A stretch of 64,000 nucleotides of DNA from positions 186,001 through 250,000 of the forward strand of contig CANTFL010001360.1 in NCBI GenBank assembly GCA_947650285.1, given 5' to 3'. The DNA is from Hyaloperonospora brassicae (lineage: Eukaryota; Oomycota; Peronosporomycetes; Peronosporales; Peronosporaceae). Both the position numbers and the translations under genes were made by a program. Below, piece after piece: positions 8,082 to 18,720 of the stretch (its first letter is position 1; each line of letters opens with the position of its first letter). The notes under the pieces were generated by a model, which saw nothing but the letters and a program-made list of their open reading frames with translations, was not told the origin of the DNA and made no database searches.

Positions 8082-11080
8082 TGTTGCCTTCAAAGGGCAA
8101 CATGGACATCCTAGGTCGACTGGAGAGTCGACCGTAGAGAATCGGTCCCTGACTGTGGTTGCACAGCCACAGTCAGAAGACGTCGAGGGAATAAGTCCCC
8201 ACGTACTTGAGGAAGGAAATCCTCAAGAGTCACTTGCTGAAGGATCAGGCCCTCAGCAACATGTGGAAGCAAGTTCCCAGGAAGAAACCGAGACGTTGAA
8301 CGTCTTGGTCAATGACGGATCAATCGTAGGCGCTTATACGCTTGATCTGATTGTGCCTCCGAAGTTAACTTCGGAGATAACTCAGTTGCCAACGCTAGAA
8401 ACGAAACGGTTCTTGCGTGACCTGCGTAGTGGCAAAGTCAAGCAGATCTGCATACTCGTCACAGAGGATGAGTATGTGGCCGATATTCGGTCGGCGACAG
8501 TATTTGCTGAGAACGAACGGGTTCTCAGCAGCTCATCGATGGACGAAAGTGTCCTCGATGAGGAGACTCGGATTGAGCGATACACGTCTCAATCCTGGGA
8601 TTCACTTCAGGCAAATCCTTTGTATAAGGATTTGATCGAATTCAAGGACGTATTCCTTGAATCCGTACCTTGCGAGTTGCCTAAGGACAAAGGCACTCGA
8701 CACGAGACCGAGCTCAAACCGGGCTCGAAGTACTGTGTCATGAAGCAGTGGCCACTGCCTCGTGAACAAGTACTAGCGATCGACAAGTTCTTTGCCGATC
8801 GCTTAGCAGCGAGCCATGTGAGGGAATCAACATCCCCTCACAGCTCTCCGACCTACTGTGTGCGAAAGGCCACAGGAGGGTGGCGGATAGTGCACGCATT
8901 CAACAAATTGAATGCTGCAATGGTACCGGCTCAGACGCCGATACCGAGGAAGGACGTAATCATAGATGGTATGTCAAAGAGTACCATCTTTTCGTCCATG
9001 GATCTGATGGATGGGTTCTATCAGATCCTCATGCGTGAACGGGACATCCCGTTCACGGCAGTGAGTACCCCCAGCGGGATGCTGTGGGAGTGGCTAGTTA
9101 TGCCACAGGAGCTGAACAATGCCCCTGCAACATTCAACAGATGTGTCACAAATCTGTTGAGACCGGTGCGAGACTTTGCACCGAATTACTTCGACGATGT
9201 GTTCGTCCATAGCCGGGCTATGTACGGAAAGACGGACGTTGAAGTTCACAGAACTCACGTTCGTCAAGTCCTTCAACTTATGCGCAAGCATAAGTTGTAC
9301 GCAAACCTCAAGAAGTTTATATTTGCGGCTAGCGAAATACCACTTCTTGGGTGCATCGTGGGTAAACACGGCGTACGCCCTGATCATGAAAAGATCAAGG
9401 CGATCACCGACTGGCCAGTGCCAGTCGATGTCAAGGGACTAAGGAAGTTCCTTGGGCTAGCGGCGTACTTGCACAAGTACTCGCGCAACTACGCCGAGAT
9501 GACTGTTCATCTTTCTTGCTTGCTCAAGAAAAATGTGAAGTGGTCATGGAACGCTGAGTGCCAGCGTTCCCTTGAAGGTATCAAGCAAAGCTTGATGCAA
9601 TCGCCGATCTTGGCGATTGCAGATCAGGACAGACCATTTCTTGTGGTCTGTGACGCTAACAATTTTGGCAATCGGCTGTGCGTTAATGCAGTTCGACGCT
9701 GATGGCGCGGAGCGCGTCATCTGTTATCAGTCGCGTCAGCTGCAGGCAGCTGAGCGCAATTACCAAGTGCATGACAAGGAACTCCTTGCCATGAAGTACG
9801 CACTGGCTAAGTTTCGCGTCTATCTCTTGGGATATAGACCGTTTGTTGTCTATACGGACCATGCGTCACTACGCACGGCCGTAAACAGCCCACACCTCTC
9901 GCAACGAATGGCGAGGTGGCTGTCTTTCTTCGCGGAGTACAACTTCTCCGTGGAGTATAAACCAGTACGACTCGATGTCGTCGCTGATGCGCTTTCGCGC
10001 CGGCCCGATTTCGAGCCGGACGCACAATCCAACAGTGAGGATAAGCCCACTGTTGCGACACTGAGAGTCAGTGTTCCGTCGTCAAGCTTAATTGACGACG
10101 TACGAAAGGCATACGCAGAAGATAAGGATCTTCTGCGATTAATGGATCATCTGTTGAATCCATCCAGTAAATCATTGAAAGATTTACCGGCTTTGTACCG
10201 ATCCTCCTCGGATCGGTATACGACACGCAACCGGTTGTTGTATTATACAGCCGTAGACGGCGACACGCCTCGTGTCGTCGTCCTCGCTCATGATGATTTG
10301 CGTTTACGCATCATGTTATAATGACACGATGCGCCATCAGGTGGTCATCGTCGGAGAGAAAAGACTTACCTCACGGTAAGTCGTGAATTTTACTGGCCCC
10401 GCCAGCATCAGTTTGTACGCAAGTACATACGTGCTTGCAAGGTTTGTCAACGGGTGAAGCCTAGTCCTTCATCCCGTGCGCCATTGCAGCCTCTGCCAGT
10501 TCCGACAGAGTGCTGGCAGTCCGTTTCAATGGACTTCGTCTTCGGTTTTCCCGAAGACGCTCACAAGAATATTGGTATTCTTATGTTCGTTGACCGATTC
10601 AGCAAGATGGTGCATCTTGCTGCAGTGCCCGAGTCCATCACGGCACCCGGCTGTGCTCGTGTCTTTCTCGACACGATCTTCCGACTCCACGGGTTGCCCC
10701 GTGAACTCGTATCCGACTGTGACCCTCGATTCACGGCGTAATTTTGGCAAACCGTGTCCCGTTCTCTTGGAACACGGTTGACGATGTCCACTTCTGACCA
10801 TCCCGAAACAGATGGTCAGACGGGACGTGCGAACCGTGTCCTCGAAGAGATCCTTCGAGGATATGTCCACTCGTTTCCGAGTTGGAGCGAATTTCTACCC
10901 ATGGCGGAATTCGCCATCAATAATTCGGTGCATGCTTCAACCCAGCACACACCGTTTGACGTGAATGGCTTACGCCATCCACATGTTCCCTCCCTTCTAG
11001 AGTATGACTCTTGGATAAGGGGGAGGGAATCGCTCGAGCAAAAACCGTTTTGGCTCTTGCTCATCACGTGTCGACGCTAA
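8082..11080 (+). pseudogene. Decayed pol of G2 (RT, RNase H, integrase)
   Basis: The RT region is open to 9702 but carries PQEL instead of PQGL in the conserved motif before NAP. A one-base insertion after VCDA near 9660 breaks RNase H, whose remaining part continues in another frame from 9680 to 10321. A small lesion near 10315 destroys the start of the integrase zinc finger. A TAA at about 10739 interrupts the integrase core just after DPRFTA. The DDE region resumes at 10754. These four lesions are all present in G3 as well. Confidence 0.9.
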
Positions 11081-12330
11081 CGTCGTCACGTATGATGCCG
11101 ATGTCGATCAGGTCGACATCGATGAAGCACACCACCGCAATAATAGCGACAACGCTACTATTGAATCGGATGATGATGACGATGCTGGTATATTCAGCAT
11201 CGTCAACGATTATTCCAGCGAGGAAGAAGACAACCTCGCTGAAGAAGAGAATAATCTCTTAGCAGTGCGCACGAAGCGCACTGAAAGACAAAACAACGAG
11301 TCAGCAGAGAACTTGCTGCTGACTCAAAAGGCGATAGTTCGCTTCGTTCAAGACTCCATCGCAAATGCGGTGGAACGTCAGAAACGAAACGCAGACAAGA
11401 ATGGAAGAGGAAATGTTCTTTCATTCAACAATAATGACCTAGTACTACTGTCTACGGTAAACTTACCTGGACATGCAGTCACTAGTGTCGACAGTAGTAA
11501 ACTAATGCCGGAGGCCATTTAGAGTGTTGCACCGCAAGGGCAATGCATACACTATCGAATTGCCACGTAGGATGCGCACGCATCCTACGTTTTACGTGGG
11601 GAGGCTCAGGCCTTACTGTCACCCGTACGAGCCTTCTTCTTCCGATGAAGATAGCCCCCACGTTCAAGAACATCCATCAAGCTCTTGCGTTCGCGCTCCA
11701 GACGATCCGTCTTGTCGCGTAGATAAGAGACCTCAGAACGCAACTGAGAGATCTCCCCGCGAGCTGTCGCCAGCTCGATGTAAAGGGAGCGGACATCCCG
11801 CTCGACCTGCAGCTGCGAGACCGCATACTCATCGCGGTGCTTCGCATGCTCCGTCTCGTGTTCCTTGCGGTACTTCCGCAAGGAATCAGACAGGTCGTAA
11901 CGCCTGTTCCTGTCGTGCGTCAAACCATCGCGCAATTCGTCGATTGCGCGATCCATCTCGTAAGGGTCGAGATGGTGAGCCTGGGGCTCTGGAGGAGGTC
12001 TTTCCTCCTCCACCACATCCTTTGGTGGATTCTAACGGTGGTCAACGCTTTCTAGTGGAGCGTATCTTGAACCACCGTGACGATTCAGGATCAAGGACGA
12101 TCTACCTCGTCCAGTGGCGGGGGTATCCACCCTCTTGGAACAGCTGGGAGCCCCGCTCTCAGCTGTTGATGGATGTTGAAGGTCTCGTCCGCCAGTATGA
12201 CGAGACTCATCCGATTGGTCCGAGGGCCCATCGGTGGTCCGCGCTTTTGGCGCTTGTAGACGGATCGCAAGTTCGAAATCGCGTCACGCATCTCCTCCGA
12301 GATGTGTGCCCTTCCCCAGGGCGAACTTAG
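11021..12330 (+). pseudogene. Decayed GPF/chromodomain frame of G2
   Basis: The acidic stretch and the QDSIANAVERQKRNADKN segment are open to 11522. There a 12-base segment of G1 is replaced by 4 bases, removing KYIGPF and shifting the frame. From 11524 the linker and a recognisable chromodomain (FLVERIL, YLVQWRGY, WEP) stay open to 12330. At about 11022 the G run is five bases (six in G1), again leaving pol and this frame unjoined. The same 12-for-4 replacement is in G3. Confidence 0.85.
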
Positions 12331-13198
12331 GGAATAAACATCCCTATGTGCACGTTGCAAGTTGTCAGCACAACTCGCACAAGGGTCTCCTCAAGTGAGG
12401 CATGTAATGTCTACCTCACTCGACAAACAATGCAAAAGGTACCTGGCACCGGTTGGCGTTCGCTTTTCGAACCTGAGGCGTGTCGCCTCAAGTTTCTTAA
12501 GCCACCCTTCTCGTCCAAAATTCTTTACGTTTTGAACGAGCGCGTTCCACGCAGCCAAAAGCGAGGCTTTGTCACGCTTTTGGTTACCATTATACCATCG
12601 ATGTCTAAGGAAGACATCGAGATAGAAGTCTTCTTCAGCGCGGAAGTTACTCGCGCTGGAACTTAAGCCATGAAGCTCAGTCGCATCGAATAAGGGTATT
12701 TCTATGGTGTCGGCTTGTCTCGTGAGACAAGCCATTGATGAGCCGTTCAGGAAAACGCCACGGCTTCAGCTCATCACGCTTCACAGTGACACCCTTGTCG
12801 GTACCACGGTTGTCAGTATGACGATGGGTTGCACCATCGTCAAGTCGCTCGTGCGAAGGAGCACGAGTTGATCGCGGTGATGAGCAATCATACTCATCAT
12901 CAGACTCATCATCACTACCGAACAGACTGTGACGAATGTCACGACTCCGTACGTCCGGCAGTGTCGTGGATGAATGAGGCACCGCAGGTGAACGCGATGC
13001 CTCCAAAGCATTGCCCGAGTCAGATACGTCTGACTCGCCAGAGTAGATGACCTCAATGTCGGGGTCATCATGCGCACGCGGCGTGGTACCGCGTGCACCT
13101 GCAGCAACGGGTGCTGCAGGCGAGAGAACGATCAGCAGACGACGAATCGTCTGCCGCAGAAGCTGGCACAGCACCGGGATGTGCGTGTCTTGAGTCAC
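11606..13198 (-). pseudogene. Decayed antisense gene of G2
   Basis: This corresponds to the frame at 3-1178. Pieces lie at 13198-12677 (acidic N-terminal part), 12735-12391, 12360-12091 and 12016-11606 (coiled coil). Breaks include an extra A after RHH near 12700, a Trp to stop change in the Cys-cluster region near 12392, a one-base loss near 12260 and a stop before PPKDVVEEE near 12031. The first, third and fourth are also in G3; the Trp to stop change is private to G2. Confidence 0.75.
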
Positions 13199-13330
13199 CT
13201 CGCATAGACATGTTAACTATGCGAGGTCGGGTGTAAAGTGAATGGAACGGACCCAACAAGTGCTCCCTGTCCCAATGGCGCCCAACGGTTGGCCGCCATA
13301 ATTTTCGATAGTCACACAGTGACTATCAGT

Positions 13331-13343
13331 TAAGGGGGGGTGA
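13331..13343 (+). promoter_or_regulatory. Polypurine tract of G2
   Basis: TAAGGGGGGGTGA abuts the 3' LTR on its upstream side, the expected plus-strand priming site. G3 has the same tract at 16396-16407. Confidence 0.8.
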
Positions 13344-13736
13344 TGTAACGGAGCAGTCCGTTACATGGAAGTGTCACTTTAATAGAAAGTGACAACAAAG
13401 AATATTAAGTGAATATTCTTTGAACAATATCACCGAAAATGGTGATATTGGTGAAGCGACCAAAGAGTCGGTTCATTGGTTGATATCTTGATGATATCAA
13501 CCCACCAATAGCCGCAGGACGCGCGCAACGAGTGGTGAAGTAGACGTCACCATACACTCAGTTATATTAACATAATTAAGTCAGGTGAAACAGAGAGACA
13601 GTAGCAAAAAGACTTAATTATATTAATACAACAGTTTTACTTTTCCACTATCTACGCTTCCTCTTTTGCCTCGTGTACGTCTGTCGGGCACCCAAAACCC
13701 TTGCGTTAAGCTCACGCAAGGGTGTGCCCCGTTACA
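13344..13736 (+). repeat. 3' LTR of G2 (393 bp)
   Basis: It starts TGTAACGGAG and ends CCCCGTTACA. It resembles the 3' LTR of G3 (about 3% different by eye) more than either resembles the 5' LTR of G3. In the terminal palindrome, the G-C pair found in G1 is an A-T pair here. Confidence 0.93.
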
Positions 13737-16003
13737 ACCATGGTCTGCCGGGATCAAAATCTGAACGGCAGGATGACTCCGCGGATGATGGCGTATTGGC
13801 TTCTGACCCATTGCACGGAGTCGTGACCACAACCGAGCTACTTGACGTTCCGCCAATGCCTTAGTTTTCGTTCTCGACGTACTAGGAAGTCTTCTGATGG
13901 CGACTGGTGGGCCGACCATCGCGCCTACTCGATTCGCTCCTAGTCAGCACTTTGGGCATATTCTGCGTTTGTTTATCTCAGATACTGCTTTTGTCCTCCC
14001 ACTTACGCTCGTCCACGTCGGTCGAGCGTAATTAGCACGATCGCTCGACGTGTCATTCGTGACAATATGCCTGCCACACGAAGAAGCACTTCATGACATA
14101 ATGTCGATAGAGACTTCTCGGAATGGGATCAAAGTGATAATCGAAGAAAAGTAGCGGCAAGTGCCGTCGATAAATCTAATGCTCTTTCGATCACATGCCA
14201 TTAAAGTGCTGTCGATTCCATGACCCAGCCCTTCGTTGCGCTTCTCGAGTTTGTTAATCCATTTCGTAAGCTGTCATCGGGTGCAATTAGCACGATCGCG
14301 TCACGTCATTTACAGGAAGCACTGTGACGGATTTATCTTATACAGTCATCCCTGAATGTTTTCCACCGACGTGTGCATCATGCTCAGCACCTGTTGTTGT
14401 GGTGAAAGCGAGGTATATTGAAGGATGGTGACGACCAGCCGTACCTTGTCATGCTCAGTATTTCTCATTTTGGAGATCCTCCATATCATATGGACAGGCG
14501 ACGTACTGCGTTTCATTTGCAGAGCTGTGTTGATTGTGGTAATGGAGACAGCGGGATGCCGTCACAACAGAATGCTGTCCATGCCCTTACTTTGCTTTGC
14601 AATAACGATGATTAAAATACGCTGCTTCTTTGGAGGCTCTAGGGCATTAAACTGATCAGTAAAAACGACATTGTCGTGAAGTTACAATTGCGATAACACC
14701 CAAAAACGATACTTCGAACGCTGACACCGGGCTTACCATGACTGCGGTGCATCAGTAGATTCATTTTTGCGTCAAGCTCAGCAAAATTCATTGTAAAAGC
14801 ATGTAAACTACATCTACGCTCACTCTGTCACAAGGAGGTTATAAAGCAATCGATAATTTATGAACCATGCAGTCAGGCATACGATCAAGGATGTCAGATC
14901 CAGTGCAAGTGATGTCTGCTTCGGTAACAACGGCGCGATCATCGTGACCGAATTCGCCATTACTTACAATCGAAGCTTTGTATCCAGTGTCATGCAGTGA
15001 ACTGGTTGTGTACGTCTTGTGCTCGATTTGTAGTTCTCACGAACGGATTTACACAATCTATACGCATCACTTTTGTCGTTGCAGATGCTGCAGAGTTATT
15101 GCCTGTTTCCTTAACGCTGGAGGCATCTTTTTCTTGGGCTTCGGGAACGAGACGCTCTGATTGCACCTTGTAGCCTTACACAATCGGCGAAACGGATGTA
15201 AGCAACGGGGCGTTGCTTTCGCTGGACCTTCTAGTCGTACAAGTACAAGTCGAAACACCCAAAGGACGAGCAATATCAGTTGACTGCCCCGAGCACCTCG
15301 AGATTGATAACGACGATCGCGATCACAAAACCTATTGTTCAGCACCAAGCACATCGACCATCTACCCTCGCACAATATTGCGCGCATTGATGCAGACTCG
15401 TACCTCCGCATCGACGTATACTCGCTGCCAACTGTACGTCATGACATTCTCGTGTGAGGATGCGCGTACTTAGCTTTGGCAAGGTACCACTTAAGACTAT
15501 CTGATTTCACCGAGTGCAAATTATACACATGTTACTTGTACACCCTTACACCCTTTGGTAGTCTGATTGTGGATCAAACAAATACAAAGCCCTTCGTCAC
15601 ACATTGGCAGTGCAATCAAATTCGGTCCAAATTCCAGGATCATGCGTATCACGCTCAAGCACGTCTCAGCCAATACGTAATCGCGTAATAACTGTCGTCA
15701 GGAACGTCATCTCTGTCTCGTGTCGAATTCATCTATGCAGAGTGACGTTTTGAGGCGCCTTCGAGCCTCAATGGGTAGAAAGAGGTGAGTGAGTGGATTG
15801 CCGATAAGGGCAAGTGCATACCAAAGAGAGCTGCGAAGCAGTTCTTTCGTGAATCGTGTCTTGCACAAGCCGGATGCTTCGACACGTTATTTTGCGACAC
15901 GGAGCTGTGGCAGTTGGCTCGTGATGAGAAGAACTAGTTGTTGTAGGACGAGTGATTGTGGCCTGGCGAGCGATCGAACTTTTTTCTTTCGGTAGGTCCA
16001 TCC
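13737..16003. other. Spacer between G2 and G3, no gene seen
   Basis: Only short frames without recognisable motifs on either strand. It is the loop of the G2/G3 inverted repeat. The two ends are not similar to each other, which argues against a simple inverted duplication of one insertion. Confidence 0.55.
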
Positions 16004-16395
16004 TGTAACGGGGCACACCCTTGCGTGAACTTAACGCAAGGGTTTTGGGTGCCCCGACAGACGTACACGAGGCAAAAGAGGAAGCGTAGATAGTGGAAAA
16101 GTAGAACTGTTATATTAATATAATTAAGTCTTTTTGCTGCTGTCTCTCTGTTTCACCTGACTTAATTATGTTAATATAACTGAGTGTATGGTGACGTCTC
16201 TTCACCACTCGTTGCGAGCGTCCTGCGGCTATTGGTGGGTTGATATCATCAAGATATCAACCAATGAACCGACTCTTTGGTCGCTTCACCAATATCACCG
16301 CTTTAGTGATATTGTTCAAAGAATATTCACTTAATATTCTTTGTTGTCACTTTCTATCAAAGTGACACTTCCATGTAACGGACTGCTCCGTTACA
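16004..16395 (-). repeat. 3' LTR of G3 (392 bp)
   Basis: Bounded by TGTAACGG and CCGTTACA. It shares many states with the G2 LTR and not with its own partner at 23597-23992: the sequence around 16070-16100, CTATTGG at about 16227, and ACTGCTCC in the terminal palindrome. Confidence 0.93.
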
Positions 16396-16407
16396 TCACC
16401 CCCCTTA
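16396..16407 (-). promoter_or_regulatory. Polypurine tract of G3
   Basis: A purine-rich tract on the minus strand (TTAAGGGGGGTGA) abuts the 3' LTR. Confidence 0.75.
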
Positions 16408-16527
16408 ACTGATAGTCACTGTGTGACTATCGAAAATTATGGCGGCCAACCGTTGGGCGCCATTGGGACAGGGAGCACTTGTTGGGTCAGTTTCGTTTAT
16501 AACTCAACCCGACCTCGCATAGTTAAC

Positions 16528-18132
16528 ATGTCTATGCGGGGTGACTTAAGGCACACAGAGTCTGTGCCTGTGCCAGCTTCTGCGGCAGACGATTCGTCTT
16601 CTGCTGATCGTTCTCTGCCTGCAGCAAGAGGTGCTGCAGGTGCACGCGGTACAACGCCGCGTGCGCATGATGACCCCGACATTGAGGTCATCTACTCTGG
16701 CGAGTCAGGCGTGTCTGACTCGGGAAATGCTGCAGAGGCGTCTCGATCACCGGCGACGCCTCAGTGTTCGCCAAGTTCACTACCGAATGAATGGACTCGT
16801 GAGTTGAAACACAGTCTGTTCGGCAGTGATGACGAATCTGATGATGAATATGTTTGCTCATCACCGCGATCAACTCGTGCTCCTTCGCACGAGCGACTTG
16901 ACGATGGTGCAACCCATCGTCGTACTGACAACCGTGGTACCGACAAGGGTGTCACTGTGAAGCGTGATGAGCTGAAGCCGTGGCGTTTTCCTGAACGGCT
17001 CATCAATGGCTTGTCTCACGAGACAATCCGACACCATAGAAATACCCTTATTCGATGCGACTGAGCTTCATGGCTTAAGTTCCAGCGCGAGTAACTTCCG
17101 CGCTGAAGAAGATTTTTATCTCGATGCCTTCCTTAGGCATCGATGGTATAATGGTAACCAAAAGCGTGACAAGAACTCGCTTTTGGCTGCGTGGAACGCG
17201 CTCGTTCAAAACGTAAAGAATTTTGGACGAGAAGGGTGGCTTAAGAAACTTGAGGCGACACGCCTCAGGTTCGAAAAGCGAACGCCAACCGGTGCCAGGT
17301 ACCTTTTGCATTGTTTGTCGAGTGAGGTAGACATTACATGCCTCACTTGGGGAGACCCTTGTGCGAGTTGTGCTGACAACTTGCAACGTGCACATAGGGA
17401 TGTTTATTCCCTAAGTTCGCCCTGGGGAAGGGCACACATCTCGGAGGAGATGCGTGACGCGATTTCGAACTTGCGATCCGTCTACAAGCGCCAAAAGCGC
17501 GGACCACCGATGGGCCCTCGGACCAATCGGATGAGTCTCGTCATACTGGCGGACGAGACCTTCAACATCCATCAACAGCTGAGAGAGGGGCTCCCAGCTG
17601 TTCCAAGAGGGTGGATACCCCCGCCACTGGACGAGGTAGATCGTCCTTGATCCTGAATCGTCACGGTGGTTCAAGATACGCTCCACTAGAAAGCGTTGAC
17701 CACCGTTAGAATCCACCAAAGGATGTGGTGGAGGAGGAAAGACCTCCTCCAGAGCCCCAGGCTCACCATCTCGACCCTTACGAGATGGATCGCGCAATCG
17801 ACGAATTGCGCGATGGTTTGACGCACGACAGGAACAGGCGTTACGAACTGTCTGATTCCTTGCGGAAGTACCGCAAGGAACACGAGACGGAGCATGCGAA
17901 GCACCGCGATGAGTATGCGGTCTCGCAGCTGCAGGTCGAGCGGGATGTCCGCTCCCTTTACATCGAGCTGGCGACAGCTCGCGGGGAGATCTCTCAGTTG
18001 CGTTCTGAGGTCTCTTATCTACGCGACAAGACGGATCGTCTGGAGCGCGAACGCAAGAGCTTGATGGATGTTTTTGAACGTGGGGGCTATCTTCATCGGA
18101 AGAAGAAGGCTCGTACTGACAGTAAGGCCTGA
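16528..18132 (+). pseudogene. Decayed antisense gene of G3, with the N-terminus preserved
   Basis: The frame starts at the ATG at 16528 (MSMRGD), 133 bp from the inner edge of the 3' LTR, and stays open to about 17064. It gives the N-terminal third that G1 lacks here: a Ser/Ala-rich start, then DDPDIEVIYSGES, a Ser-rich linker and the acidic SDDESDDEY. After an inserted A near 17040 the frame continues at 17006-17650 through the Cys cluster, shifts near 17500, meets a TAG near 17708, and resumes at 17725-18132 with the coiled coil. Its position suggests transcription from the 3' LTR side, opposite to gag-pol. Confidence 0.75.
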
Positions 18133-18720
18133 GCCTCCCCACGTAAAACGTAGGATGCGTGCGCATCCTACGTGGCAATTCGATAGTGTATGCATTGCCC
18201 TTGCGGTGCAACACTCTAAATGGCCTCCGGCATTAGTTTACAACTTTCGACACTAGTGACTGCATGTCCAGGTAAGTTTACCGTAGACAGTAGTACTAGG
18301 TCATTATTGTTGAATGAAAGAACATTTCCTCTTCCATTCTTGTCTGCGTTTCGTTTCTGACGTTCCACCGCATTTGCTATGGAGTCTTGAACGAAGCGAA
18401 CTATCGCCTTTTGAGTTAGCAGCAAGTTCTCTGCTGACTCGTTGTTTTGTCTTTCAGTGCGCTTCGTGCGCACTGCTAAGAGATTATTCTCTTTTTCAGC
18501 GAGGTTGTCTTCTTCCTCGCTGGAATAATCGTTGACGATGCTGAATATACCAGCATCGTCATCATCATCCGATTCAATAGTAGCGTTGTCGCTATTATTG
18601 CGGTGGTGTGCTTCATCGATGTCGACCTGATCGACATCGGCATCATACGTGACGACGTTAGCGTCGACACGTGATGAGCAAGAGCCAAAACGGTTTTTGC
18701 TCGAGCGATTCCCTCCCCCT
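17411..18720 (-). pseudogene. Decayed GPF/chromodomain frame of G3
   Basis: The acidic region and integrase tail are open from about 18720 to 18216. The 12-for-4 replacement near 18225 removes KYIGPF. The linker and chromodomain are open from 18214 to 17411. The C-terminal tail extends past the point where the G1 frame stops (VAHR). Confidence 0.85.

Larger units (their letters stand above)
8077..13736 (+). mobile_element. Gypsy copy G2, 5'-truncated and decayed
   Basis: It has the same family sequence as G1 and G3, in the opposite orientation to both. It begins inside pol, just upstream of the RT domain and downstream of the protease, directly at the nad5 fragment; the 5' LTR, gag and protease are gone. 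It ends with a polypurine tract and a complete 3' LTR. All coding frames are broken, most by mutations also found in G3. The flank beyond the 3' LTR is ACCAT, with nothing to compare on the left because the 5' end is deleted. With G3 it forms a large inverted repeat (arms about 5.6 kb, spacer 2.27 kb). Confidence 0.92.

Noticed and set aside
13737..16003. Simple inverted duplication as the origin of G2 and G3
   Set aside because: The sequences just outside the two 3' LTRs are unrelated, and G3 has its own near-perfect target duplication.
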